Shown here in pieces: positions 1 to 8,215 of a stretch of DNA of 64,000 bases (within the stretch, counting starts at the first letter, position 1; each line of letters opens with the position of its first letter). The stretch comes from JANRKF01 sp964518725 (GTDB taxonomy: Bacteria > Pseudomonadota > Alphaproteobacteria > Rickettsiales > SXRF01): assembly GCA_964518725.1 (NCBI GenBank), contig CAZFKP010000006.1, positions 20,281 through 84,280 of the forward strand, read 5' to 3'. The notes beneath the pieces are model-generated. The model was not told the origin of the DNA. It was given only the letters and a program-made list of their open reading frames with translations, and did no database searches. Both the position numbers and the translations under genes were made by a program.

Positions 1-229
1 CCATGGTCGGCGTGCCTTTCTTGGTGATGAGGTGGGATTCAGGCCCATCAAGCCGGATCGGCTGACCCTCGCCCTGCTTGGACTTCAGCCATTTAATCAC
101 CCGCGGGCCAATCCACAGGCAGATGATGAGCGCCGTAAACACCGCCCCGCCGCTCCTGAAGGTGATGTAGCGGAACAGGTTGAAAAACTGGAGGTCGTTG
201 GCGTAGGGGGCGAGCAAATTATACAGCAT
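1..229 (-). CDS. mraY: Phospho-N-acetylmuramoyl-pentapeptide transferase, N-terminal part
   Basis: Reading the minus strand from an ATG at 229 gives MLYNLLAPYANDLQFFN, then FRYITFRSGGAVFTA, a hydrophobic segment, and KKGTPTM at the window edge. This is the N terminus of MraY, the membrane enzyme that transfers phospho-MurNAc-pentapeptide to undecaprenyl phosphate to make lipid I. Only about 76 codons are present; the rest lies beyond base 1. The start overlaps the murF stop by 11 bases, so the two are probably translationally coupled in the dcw operon. The family call rests on the conserved F-RYITFR and KKGTPTMG-type motifs and on position after murF. Confidence 0.93.
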   Translation of the reverse strand, partial: MLYNLLAPYANDLQFFNLFRYITFRSGGAVFTALIICLWIGPRVIKWLKSKQGEGQPIRLDGPESHLITKKGTPTM

Positions 230-1652
230 GTTTTTTCTCCGGTTGGGATGCCGCCAGCAACGCCTTTGTCACCTCAGCCATGTTACTTCCATGCGATCCT
301 TTTACGAGCAAAACATCGTCACTTGCCAGTGTTTTTTGCAGCAGCGGGATTAATTGCTGCGCCGTCTGCATGTGCCCGCCGCGCAGCTCTTTGGGCAGGG
401 CAGTCGAAAGATGTTGCATCAGCGAACCGGCGGTGAACACCAGGTGAACCCCATGGCGGATGAGCGCTTCGGAAAGCGCGGCATGCATTGCCGGTGCTTC
501 CGTCCCTAACTCCAGCATATCGCCCAACGCGGCGATCTTGCGGCCTTTGCCGCCAACAAGCTTCCACACCTCATCGGTTTTGGAAATCGCCGCCCGCATC
601 GAGGCTGGCGAGGCGTTGTAGCTATCGTCGATCAGCCACGCATTACCTTGTGGAAGCGTAAGCTTTACGGTCTTTCCACGGCCATCCACTTCCTTGTAAT
701 CCACGAGTGCCGCCGCGGTCTTTGGCAGGGGAAGCGCCAACGCGTGCGCGACGGCGAGCACCGCCATCGCCGTCGTTGCAAAATGTTTCCCAGTGGCGCC
801 AATGGCAAAAGAAATTGTCTGCCCGGCAAGGCTGCCGGTGATTTCCGCACCGCCCTTGGTGGCGTCATAAGCAAGAAGTCGCGCATCGGCAGCGGCACTT
901 TCGCCACAGGTCAGGATACGGGCGACACCGGCAGCCTGTGCCTTCTGCTTCACATAATCACAATATTGGCTATCGGCGTTCAGCACGGCGATGCCGCCCA
1001 CCTCCATGCCGTCAAAAATTTCGGCCTTGGCATCGGCAATGCCATCCATGTTTTTGAAATGCTCAAGATGCACCGCTTCGATCGTGGTGACGAGCGCCAC
1101 ATGCGGCCGCACCATTTCCGAGAGGTAGGCGATCTCGCCACCATGGTTCATACCCATCTCGAACACGCCGTAAGCCGCGTCGAGCGGCAGGTTGGCAAGG
1201 TTCAGCGGCGTGCCGATATGGTTGTTAAAATTGCCACTGGTGGCAAAGGTTTTTCCATGAGCAGCCAAGGCAAGCCGCAGCATTTCCTTGGTGCTGGTTT
1301 TGCCGACGCTGCCGGTGACGCCAACGATTTTCGCCTTGCTCCGTGCGCGGTTATAACGCGCCATGTCGGCCAGCGCCGCCAGCGTATCGTTCACCACGAC
1401 CAGCGAGGCACCGCGCGGCAGCCCTTCCGGCACATGGGACACCACCGCCGCCACCGCGCCGCGCGCCAACGCATCGGCGACATAGTGGTGGCCATCCACC
1501 CGCTCGCCTTTGATGGCGACGAACAGGTCGCCGAGCTGCACCTTGCGGCTGTCGATTTCGACGCGGCTGGCATACCATAATCCGCGCGCCTCACCCGCGG
1601 TGGCTTCCGCCGCCGATTGCTCGTTCCAAATGCCCATTCCTTGGCTGCTCAT
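219..1652 (-). CDS. murF: UDP-N-acetylmuramoyl-tripeptide--D-alanyl-D-alanine ligase
   Basis: MurF adds D-Ala-D-Ala to UDP-MurNAc-tripeptide in the cytoplasm, the last soluble step of peptidoglycan precursor synthesis. The 477-residue product is of normal length. It shows the Mur-ligase N-terminal domain (DSRKVQLGDLFVAIKG, about 34-49), the ATP-binding P-loop GVTGSVGKTST (111-121) and the central-domain stretch FEMGMNHGGEI. The ATG overlaps the murE stop as ATGA, and the 3' end overlaps mraY. This is typical of a tightly coupled dcw operon. Confidence 0.97.
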   Translation of the reverse strand: MSSQGMGIWNEQSAAEATAGEARGLWYASRVEIDSRKVQLGDLFVAIKGERVDGHHYVADALARGAVAAVVSHVPEGLPRGASLVVVNDTLAALADMARYNRARSKAKIVGVTGSVGKTSTKEMLRLALAAHGKTFATSGNFNNHIGTPLNLANLPLDAAYGVFEMGMNHGGEIAYLSEMVRPHVALVTTIEAVHLEHFKNMDGIADAKAEIFDGMEVGGIAVLNADSQYCDYVKQKAQAAGVARILTCGESAAADARLLAYDATKGGAEITGSLAGQTISFAIGATGKHFATTAMAVLAVAHALALPLPKTAAALVDYKEVDGRGKTVKLTLPQGNAWLIDDSYNASPASMRAAISKTDEVWKLVGGKGRKIAALGDMLELGTEAPAMHAALSEALIRHGVHLVFTAGSLMQHLSTALPKELRGGHMQTAQQLIPLLQKTLASDDVLLVKGSHGSNMAEVTKALLAASQPEKKHAV

Positions 1653-3073
1653 GCCTGTCCTGCCGCGGCACGCGCCACTTCCACATCATTATGCGGATGC
1701 TCGACGTTACCGATAATTTGTTTTTTCTCATGCCCCTTACCGGCGATGACCAACACATCCTCGGCATCGAGCGCATGCACGCCAGCATAAATTGCCTTGG
1801 CGCGATCCGCAACTTCAATCCCACGCGGACACGCGCTCAGGATGGCAGCACGGATGATGGCCGGATCTTCGTTACGCGGGTTGTCGTCAGTGATGATAAT
1901 GCGGTCGGCCAGCTCATTGGCAATCCGCCCCATCTCCAGACGCTTGCCAGCATCGCGGTTGCCGCCGCAGCCGAACACCACATGCAGCCTGCCTTTTGTA
2001 TGTGGGCGCAGGGTGGACAGCACATTCGAAAGCGCCATCGGCGTATGTGCATAATCGACATAGATGGCTGCGCCATTATCGCGGATTGCCGCCAGTTGCA
2101 GCCGACCCGGCACACCGCACAATTGCGGAATGCTGCCAACCAGCTGCTTCATTTCCATGCCCACCGCGTTGGCAAGACCGACCGCTGCCAGGATGTTCAT
2201 CGCCTGGAACGCGCCGACCAGCGGAATCTCTATCCGGCACTCCTCGCCCATGAGGCGTGCGTGCAATCGCTGGCCGCTGGCGGTGGGGATAAGTTCCAGA
2301 ATATGCAGCGACTCGGCGGTGCGCCCGAAATCAACCACGCGCTGCTCCCGCGCTTCGCAGATGGCGCGCAATTCCCCCGCCCGCTTGTCATCGGCATTGA
2401 TGACCGCCACCGCGCCCTTTGGCAGCAACTCACGGAAGAGTTTCGTTTTGGCGGCAAAATATTGTTCCTCGGTTTCGTGATAGTCTAAATGGTCGCGGGC
2501 AATGTTGGTGAAGGCCGCCGCCTCAAGCCGTACCCCGTGCATGCGGTATTGATCCAGCCCGTGGCTCGATGCCTCAAGGCAGGCATGGGTGACACCGGCG
2601 GCAGCGAGACCGGAAAGCATTTGGTGCAGGGCAATAGCATCCGGAGTGGTGTGGGTGCCTTCGCGCATATGCTCACCGGCGGCGCCGATAATCCCCAGCG
2701 TGCCGATCGACGCCGAGTTGTGGCCGCATATATTGGTAATCTGGCGGAAAAACTCAGCGGTGGAGGTCTTGCCATCCGTACCGGTCACCGCCACCAGATG
2801 CTCCGGCTGGCCGGGATGGAAACGCGCCGCCAGCTCCGCCATCAACAGGCGCGGCTCAAGGCTGCGGATCACGCGCAAGCCGGTTTCCGGCAACTCGTCA
2901 TCCTCGGCGCACAACACCGCAACGGCTCCCAGCGCCTCGGCCTGTTCCAGATATTTTGTGCCATCCACTTTTGCACCCTTCAACGCGACAAACAAGCTGC
3001 CGGGACGCACATGGCGGGAATCCTGCGTGATGTTGGTGATGCCGGAAAGGTCGATGGCAGCGGGAGGGGTCAT
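1649..3073 (-). CDS. murE: UDP-N-acetylmuramoyl-L-alanyl-D-glutamate--2,6-diaminopimelate ligase
   Basis: MurE adds the third amino acid to the peptidoglycan stem peptide. The 474-residue product has the N-terminal DSRHVRPGSLFVALKG stretch (18-33), the P-loop TGTDGKTST (97-105) and, near the C terminus, DDNPRNEDP. The DNPR motif is the signature of meso-diaminopimelate-specific MurE, as expected for a Gram-negative cell. The gene lies 41 bases downstream of ftsI and overlaps murF by four bases. Confidence 0.97.
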   Translation of the reverse strand: MTPPAAIDLSGITNITQDSRHVRPGSLFVALKGAKVDGTKYLEQAEALGAVAVLCAEDDELPETGLRVIRSLEPRLLMAELAARFHPGQPEHLVAVTGTDGKTSTAEFFRQITNICGHNSASIGTLGIIGAAGEHMREGTHTTPDAIALHQMLSGLAAAGVTHACLEASSHGLDQYRMHGVRLEAAAFTNIARDHLDYHETEEQYFAAKTKLFRELLPKGAVAVINADDKRAGELRAICEAREQRVVDFGRTAESLHILELIPTASGQRLHARLMGEECRIEIPLVGAFQAMNILAAVGLANAVGMEMKQLVGSIPQLCGVPGRLQLAAIRDNGAAIYVDYAHTPMALSNVLSTLRPHTKGRLHVVFGCGGNRDAGKRLEMGRIANELADRIIITDDNPRNEDPAIIRAAILSACPRGIEVADRAKAIYAGVHALDAEDVLVIAGKGHEKKQIIGNVEHPHNDVEVARAAAGQA

Positions 3074-3114
3074 GCTGTTTTTTTAGCGCAGTCGCACGCG
3101 ATATAAAAGGTAAA

Positions 3115-4890
3115 TTAATAGGGTGCGTAACGCTTGTCCGCAGCCTGCACCAGGAATGGTGGCATCTTGGGGCTGCTTGCCGGATGTTCGTCTTTTTCCG
3201 TCCAGAATTTTTCAGCATCATCTTCCGGCACGTCGAACTCCGGCTTGATGCCCATGAGCGGCCCCATGCGGGCGATCACGTGGCCAACGACTGGCGCCGA
3301 AATCCAGCCACCCGTCGCATACCCGTAGGTCGATTTATTGCCCTTCGGCTCGTCGACCATGACCAGCACGGCATATTTCGGCTTGTCCACCGGGAATACC
3401 GAAATGAACGACGCGATTTTTGCATTTTCGTTATACTGGCCGCCGGTGTTTTTTTCCGCCGTGCCGGTTTTTCCGCCCACGCGGTAACCCGCAACATCGG
3501 CCTTGCCGCCTGTGCCATGATCGACCACCAGCCGCATCAGGCGGCGAACATTATGTGCGGTCTCGTCGCTGACGATCCGCTCTCCCGCCACCTTGCCGTC
3601 GCCCTTGACGAGGGTAAGAGTTGGCAACCTTCCCGTCGCAACTGCCGCAATGCCACGAAGCAAGTGTAATGGAGAGACGGCCATACCATGCCCATAAGCA
3701 ATGGTCACGGTGTTGATTTCCTTCCACTCTTTTGGGTACAGCGGCTGCGATATTTCCGGAATCTCAATCTCAATCGGCTTCATCATGCCGAGTTTCTCCA
3801 GGAATTCCTTTTGTCGCTTGGCACCGACATCGAGCGCCATTTTTGCCGTGCCGATGTTGGAGGAGTAAGCATAAATTTCTGGCACGGAAAGCCAGCGCCC
3901 CTTGCCGTGCGTGTCGCTGATGGTGAAGCTTGCGATTTTAAACGGGCGGGATGCATCGTAACCGCTTTTCATGGTCACCGTGCCGTAATCCAGCGCCATG
4001 GCGGAGGTAAAAGTCTTGAAGGTTGAGCCCATCTCGTAGGTGCCGAGCGTCGCACGGTTGAATTTCTGGGCGTCCGTAGCGGAGGATGGTTTCTGTGGAT
4101 CAAAATCCGGCAGCGACACCATGGAAAGCAGCTCGCCCGTATCCATATCCATAATCATGCCGGTGGCGCCGATGGCGTTATATTCTTCCACCGCCTGCTT
4201 CACCTCGCTGTACATGATCGCCTGCAACCGCGTATCCAGCGATAGTTTAAGCGGTTCACGATTTGCCTGCGTATCGCGCAAACGGTTGTCGAGCCCGCGC
4301 TCAAGGCCGGCGAGGCCTTTATTGTCCATGCCGACATAGCCAAGCACGTGCGAGAACATGGCGCCATGCGGATAAACGCGCTTTTCTTCCGGCAGGAAAT
4401 AGAGTCCGGGGATGCCGAGGCTATTCACCACCTGCTGGTCGGCGGGGCCAAGGTTGCGCTTGATCCAGACAAAGCTTTTGCCGCTGGAAAGTTTTTTGAG
4501 AAGCTGCGTCTTGTCCTGCTTTAATGCCTCGGAAAGCTTGGTAGCCGCTTCTTCGAGGTTTTTGATTTCCTTTGGGTTGACGAAGACCGACGCGGTCATC
4601 AACGACGTGGCGAGCAGGACGCCGTTGCGATCCACCACATCCCCGCGTGACAGGGATTTTTCGGTGCTGGCCATTTCAACTTCTTCGCTGGCATTGGTAT
4701 CAGCATCGGCCACGGTAATTCGCAGCGCATCCGGATTGCGGATTACCGCCACTTCCACCATCCGCGCCGCAATGCTGCCAAAACTGAGGGTAAAAAACAG
4801 GCCGACACAGAGCAGGCGGATACGCCCTTGTTCAATGATCCTGCGCCCCGTACTTTCTTTGCGGACAATTTTACGTGGACGCTGGCTCAT
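3115..4890 (-). CDS. ftsI: Septal peptidoglycan transpeptidase (PBP3)
   Basis: FtsI is the division-specific penicillin-binding protein that crosslinks septal peptidoglycan in the periplasm. The 591-residue protein has a basic cytoplasmic tail, one membrane anchor (about 25-44), a PBP dimerisation domain and a transpeptidase domain. All three active-site motifs are visible: STFK (nucleophile Ser289, Lys292), SSN (343-345) and KTG (474-476). The gene starts two bases after the ftsL stop. No residue appears to be missing. Confidence 0.96.
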   Translation of the reverse strand: MSQRPRKIVRKESTGRRIIEQGRIRLLCVGLFFTLSFGSIAARMVEVAVIRNPDALRITVADADTNASEEVEMASTEKSLSRGDVVDRNGVLLATSLMTASVFVNPKEIKNLEEAATKLSEALKQDKTQLLKKLSSGKSFVWIKRNLGPADQQVVNSLGIPGLYFLPEEKRVYPHGAMFSHVLGYVGMDNKGLAGLERGLDNRLRDTQANREPLKLSLDTRLQAIMYSEVKQAVEEYNAIGATGMIMDMDTGELLSMVSLPDFDPQKPSSATDAQKFNRATLGTYEMGSTFKTFTSAMALDYGTVTMKSGYDASRPFKIASFTISDTHGKGRWLSVPEIYAYSSNIGTAKMALDVGAKRQKEFLEKLGMMKPIEIEIPEISQPLYPKEWKEINTVTIAYGHGMAVSPLHLLRGIAAVATGRLPTLTLVKGDGKVAGERIVSDETAHNVRRLMRLVVDHGTGGKADVAGYRVGGKTGTAEKNTGGQYNENAKIASFISVFPVDKPKYAVLVMVDEPKGNKSTYGYATGGWISAPVVGHVIARMGPLMGIKPEFDVPEDDAEKFWTEKDEHPASSPKMPPFLVQAADKRYAPY

Positions 4891-4892
4891 GG

Positions 4893-5267
4893 TTATTGTG
4901 CTTCACCTTGCAAAAGAGCGGCATTGACGACAGGGGAATCGGAGGGCGAGCTATTGTGGTTGCTATCGCCGGCAGCCGACGCTTCCACCACACGCGGGAA
5001 AGGAATGGCCGCCACTTCGGCAATCTGCTCAACCGTGACTTCTTTAGTAGAAAGATAGGCCGCCGCTAACTTCTGGATACGATCGGGTCGGTTGAGATAC
5101 GCCCATTCTGCCGCCACCACGTTCATGCTCTCACGTTCGGACTCAAGCTGTTCCTCGACTTCTGCGATCTGCGAACGCAACGTCTGAACTTTGAACTTAA
5201 CGCTGTATAGCGCGAAGGCGGACACCGCGAGCACCATCACCCAGATAATCATCGACAGGCGAATCAT
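4893..5267 (-). CDS. ftsL: Cell division protein FtsL-like
   Basis: A 124-residue bitopic protein. A short N terminus is followed by a membrane segment (about 3-22), then a stretch rich in Glu, Gln and Ser that looks coiled-coil (about 25-50). Next comes WAYLNRPDRIQKLA, a stretch seen in alphaproteobacterial FtsL-type proteins. It sits between rsmH (ATGA overlap) and ftsI (two-base gap), the usual position of ftsL, where the product bridges FtsB/FtsQ to FtsW-FtsI. FtsL diverges strongly in sequence, so position carries much of the call. Confidence 0.85.
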   Translation of the reverse strand: MIRLSMIIWVMVLAVSAFALYSVKFKVQTLRSQIAEVEEQLESERESMNVVAAEWAYLNRPDRIQKLAAAYLSTKEVTVEQIAEVAAIPFPRVVEASAAGDSNHNSSPSDSPVVNAALLQGEAQ

Positions 5268-6190
5268 AACTTCTCCATCACCCGGAGCGTTGCCGAGCGC
5301 GAGCGTTGGTTGTCAGCAATCTCCTCCGGTGAGGGAGTGAGTTTCTCCGGTTTGGGCAGGAAAAAAGAGGGAGCAGCCGCCTCGTCACTTTTCAATGCAT
5401 GACGCGACTGCTCCCCAAACCTACCGCAACGGGAGTGGTAGAACCGTTTGACAAGGCGATCTTCCAGCGAATGGAACGTCACCACCACGAGCCGTGCGCC
5501 GGGTGCGAGCAGTTCTTCCGCCTCTTTCAAGCCTTGTTCAATTGCTTCAAATTCCTGGTTTACATGAATGCGTAGCGCCTGAAAGCTCCGCGTCGCCAGG
5601 TCTGATTTCGAATATTTGTTGCCGAGTGCGTTGCGGATGATGTCCGCCAGTTGCAGCGTGCGGGTGATCGGCAGGCTGTCGCGGGCTTTGACAATCGCCG
5701 CCGCAATCCGCCGCGCCTGTTTTTCTTCGCCGTAATAATAAAGGATGTCGGCAAGCTCCGCCTCACTCGCATAGTTCACCACGTCGGCGGCATTCTGACC
5801 ATCCGCACCCATCCGCATGTCGAGCGGCCCGTCATTCTTGAATGAGAACCCGCGTTCCGCCTCGTCAATCTGCATCGACGACACGCCGAGGTCGAGCACG
5901 ACGCCATCGACCTTCTGCACGCCTTGCGCGGCGAGGAAGGTGCACATATTGGAGAAATTCCCGAGAATCCACACGAAGCGATCAAAGAATTCGGCTTCGA
6001 TCTTTTCGGCAAAGCGCTTGGTATTGGGATCACGGTCAAGCGCGTAGACCCGACAATTGGCAGCCTTCAGGATCGCACGGGAGTAGCCGCCAGCGCCGAA
6101 GGTGCCATCGACATACACGCCATTATCCTTCGGGGCGAGTGCCTTCACCATCTCCTTCACCATAACGGGCTTGTGCGGTGCATCGGTCAT
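5264..6190 (-). CDS. rsmH: 16S rRNA (cytosine-1402-N4)-methyltransferase
   Basis: RsmH (MraW) methylates N4 of C1402 in 16S rRNA, in the ribosomal P site. The 308-residue product has the opening HKPVMVKEMVKAL, the SAM-binding loop DGTFGAGGYSRAIL (28-41), DLGVSSMQID and the C-terminal FHSLEDRLVKRF and NQRSRSATLRV stretches, all diagnostic. It is the second gene of the dcw operon, 88 bases after mraZ, and overlaps ftsL by four bases. Confidence 0.97.
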   Translation of the reverse strand: MTDAPHKPVMVKEMVKALAPKDNGVYVDGTFGAGGYSRAILKAANCRVYALDRDPNTKRFAEKIEAEFFDRFVWILGNFSNMCTFLAAQGVQKVDGVVLDLGVSSMQIDEAERGFSFKNDGPLDMRMGADGQNAADVVNYASEAELADILYYYGEEKQARRIAAAIVKARDSLPITRTLQLADIIRNALGNKYSKSDLATRSFQALRIHVNQEFEAIEQGLKEAEELLAPGARLVVVTFHSLEDRLVKRFYHSRCGRFGEQSRHALKSDEAAAPSFFLPKPEKLTPSPEEIADNQRSRSATLRVMEKL

Positions 6191-6278
6191 GTAATGGTCC
6201 AGTGTTCACAACGGCGTTTGAGGAAAAAGAAAAAGCGGCGATACGTTTGTGTCCGGGTTATTACCATTACATGTGCAC

Positions 6279-6734
6279 TCATGGTTGGCCTCCCTTGTTA
6301 AACAAATGATTGCGCTTGGCGCGGGCAAGCTCACGCGCCTGCGCCATATAGGATTCAAACGCCTTCGGTTCCCATATTTCAAAAATTTCACCCTTGCCGA
6401 CAAAGGTCGCGGTGTCGGAAAGGTTCGCGGCTTTCATCAGATTGTCGGGCAGCACCACCCTGCCCTCGCCGTCAAATGCAAGCTGCACCGAGTCACCGAA
6501 GATGCTGGCGGAAAATGCGTCGCGCTCGGCAGAGTATGGGTCGAGCGCATCAATGCGTTCGTTCATTTTCTGGATACGGTTCATGCCGCACGCTTCGACG
6601 CACGGGTGCATGATCGAGCCATAAGCAATGATGCCTGGAAACTCCTGTGCGGAGATGGCAGCGCGATAGGTCGCGGGCACGGACACCCGGTTCTTCTTAT
6701 CGATGCGATTATGAAACGTCGATAAAAACAGCAT
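6279..6734 (-). CDS. mraZ: Transcriptional regulator MraZ
   Basis: MraZ is a DNA-binding protein with two SpoVT/AbrB-like domains that regulates the dcw cluster, including its own promoter. The 151-residue product begins MLFLSTFHNRIDKKNRVSVP and has the second-repeat signature FDGEGRVVLPDNL near residues 88-100, the two conserved halves of the family. A GGGGAG ribosome site lies about five bases before the ATG. Direct TGGGN repeats lie upstream and overlap a possible promoter, consistent with autoregulation. Confidence 0.95.
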   Translation of the reverse strand: MLFLSTFHNRIDKKNRVSVPATYRAAISAQEFPGIIAYGSIMHPCVEACGMNRIQKMNERIDALDPYSAERDAFSASIFGDSVQLAFDGEGRVVLPDNLMKAANLSDTATFVGKGEIFEIWEPKAFESYMAQARELARAKRNHLFNKGGQP

Positions 6735-6790
6735 CTAACTCCCCATCCCCCGCCCTTTGAACCCTTGCATTGCCATTGCGTGACAATATA

Positions 6791-6815
6791 TGGGATTTCA
6801 TGGGCTATAATGGGA
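6791..6815 (+). promoter_or_regulatory. Putative MraZ operator: three TGGGN boxes at 10-bp pitch
   Basis: TGGGA, TGGGC and TGGGA start at 6791, 6801 and 6811, each separated by exactly five bases. This is the repeat layout described for MraZ binding sites in Enterobacteria. The boxes read on the plus strand while mraZ is on the minus strand; I did not verify the canonical orientation. They overlap the -10 region and start site of the promoter proposed for mraZ. A further TGGG at 6832 is one base out of phase. Confidence 0.65.
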
Positions 6816-6843
6816 AACTACCCCCACATCTTGGGCGAGTCAA
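6815..6843 (-). promoter_or_regulatory. Possible sigma70 promoter of the dcw operon
   Basis: On the minus strand TTGACT (6843-6838) is followed after 17 bases by TAGTTT (6820-6815). The -35 matches consensus at five of six positions; the -10 is weak. It lies about 85 bases before the mraZ start, and the putative MraZ boxes cover its -10 and start region, as expected for repression. Confidence 0.35.
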
Positions 6844-6880
6844 GCATAAAGCTGTGTATTTATGGGGGTACGAATTTTTC

Positions 6881-6896
6881 TGGCATAAGCGTGGCA
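6881..6896 (+). promoter_or_regulatory. Possible sigma54-type promoter before the lipoprotein genes
   Basis: TGGCAT-AAGCG-TGGCA keeps the GG-N10-GC core of a -24/-12 promoter and most flanking consensus bases. Initiation would fall near 6907, about 43 bases before the ATG at 6950. A TATAAA at 6903 could instead act as a sigma70 -10 box. Whether this organism has RpoN cannot be seen here. Confidence 0.3.
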
Positions 6897-6949
6897 ATGT
6901 TGTATAAACCACTAATTAATAACTATAAAAACATTTGATGGAGCGCTTT

Positions 6950-7177
6950 ATGAAAAAAACATGGATGATCGCGGCCTTGTTCGCCGCTGCGGGCTGCACT
7001 ACCCCGATGACCACCCTGAAACATCCGAAGACCAAGCAGGTTGTCACCTGCGGCGGGTCGGCCACCGGGTCGTTCGTTGGCGGCGCGGTGGGTTACCACA
7101 TGCAGAAATCCAATGATGTGGATTGTGTGAAAAACTATGAGAAACAAGGTTTCAAAGCCGTCGAGACCAAGGAATAG
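6950..7177 (+). CDS. Small lipoprotein of unknown function
   Basis: The 75-residue product starts MKKTWMIAALFAAAGC, a typical lipoprotein signal peptide with the lipobox cysteine at residue 16. The mature part contains VTCGGSATGSFVGGAVGYHMQK and ends with DCVKNYEKQGFKAV, so it carries two further cysteines and a Gly-rich patch that might contact the membrane. I chose ATG 6950 because GGAG lies seven bases upstream; an in-frame TTG at 6935 has no site. It precedes a second lipoprotein gene by 24 bases, probably in one transcript. Function is not recognised. Confidence 0.8.
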   Translation: MKKTWMIAALFAAAGCTTPMTTLKHPKTKQVVTCGGSATGSFVGGAVGYHMQKSNDVDCVKNYEKQGFKAVETKE

Positions 7178-7201
7178 CCATTCATTAACCAAGGAGTTTA
7201 T

Positions 7202-7384
7202 ATGCTGAAAAAATTATTGCCCATCGTCGCTATCGCCTTCCTCGCCGCCTGCACCTCGCCGGAAGCGCCCCAGCCCGCTGCTGAAACCAAGCAGTGCGAA
7301 TGCTGCAAAGATAAGAAGGATATGAAAGATTGCTGCTGCAAAGGCAAAAAAGGCAAGAAGCAATGCCACGGTGAACCAAAATAA
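7202..7384 (+). CDS. Cysteine- and lysine-rich small lipoprotein
   Basis: A 60-residue protein with signal peptide MLKKLLPIVAIAFLAAC (lipobox LAAC, Cys17). The mature part is only about 44 residues and packs eight cysteines and a histidine into alternating Cys and Lys clusters: CECCKDKKDMKDCCCKG, then CHGEPK. A strong AAGGAG lies before the ATG. The layout resembles small metal-binding proteins, so a periplasmic or outer-membrane metal buffer is a reasonable inference, but I recognise no family. Confidence 0.78.
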   Translation: MLKKLLPIVAIAFLAACTSPEAPQPAAETKQCECCKDKKDMKDCCCKGKKGKKQCHGEPK

Positions 7385-7422
7385 TTTAGATTTCCTTATG
7401 TTCTTCACACCATACTAGGCTT

Positions 7423-8211
7423 ATGCCGCAATCTTCTGCCCGCCTACATTACGGCTTCACGCTCATCGAACTTTCCATCGTGCTTATCATCATCGCACTG
7501 GTGATCGGCGGGGTGGTGGTGAGCAAGGAAATGATTAACCAGTCTACGGTGTGCAATGTCGTGCGGCAGCTGGACACTTACCGCACGGCAGCTTATGCGT
7601 TTAGGGATAAATTCCAATGCCTGCCTGGCGACTGTTCGTTTGCCACACGCTTCTGGGGGCAGGACAACACCGCGAACGCATGTTACCGCGCTGCTGTCAG
7701 CGCTTACTCACCCCTTACCTGCAATGGGAATGGAAATGGCAGTGTCAGCAGCAGCGTTACAAACATCGTCTTCGTGGATTGGGGTTATGAGAATTTGCGC
7801 TTTTGGCAACATCTGTAGAATGCCGGACTCATTACCGAACAATATACAGGCTATCTCTATCCCGGCACCTATATCGCAAAAGTCAATACCCCAACGATTA
7901 ACGGCAATAACAGGATTATATTAGATTATGCCACTTACACAACAGGCGTTAGTCCCATCCCGGCGACCACGCAATGGCTGCAAATTGTATCTGATAGCAA
8001 CATCAATATGTACGCTGGGCCTTATCCCTTTACACCGGAACAGGCTATGTCGATCGATGTGAAGATTGATGATGGCATGCCTAACAGCGGCAAAACCCTT
8101 GGACACGGAATGGGATACTGCAAAACAGGCTCTAGCGCTACTGCAGATAGATACTATACCAATGGCGATGGGCGCGGCTGCAACCTCGCCATTGAATTCG
8201 TCAAACAATAA
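7423..8211 (+). pseudogene. Prepilin-like gene interrupted by an in-frame amber codon
   Basis: The reading frame begins MPQSSARLHYGFTLIELS, a prepilin leader with cleavage after Gly11 and Glu at +5, followed by a hydrophobic helix (IVLIIIALVIGGVVV). The mature part has CLPGDCSFATRFWG and an NGNGNG patch, typical of type IV pilin-like/pseudopilin proteins of alphaproteobacteria. After FWQHL a single TAG (7816-7818) stops translation at 131 residues. The same frame then continues NAGLITEQYTGYLYPG without further stops to 8211, giving 262 residues in all. One base change (for example CAG to TAG) explains it. It may be a recent nonsense mutation, a sequencing error, or readthrough. Confidence 0.85.
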
Positions 8212-8215
8212 TGCC

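Noticed and set aside
6780..6788. TTGTCAC on the minus strand upstream of mraZ
   Set aside because: Only the six-base TGTCAC is shared; the MraZ boxes explain this region better.
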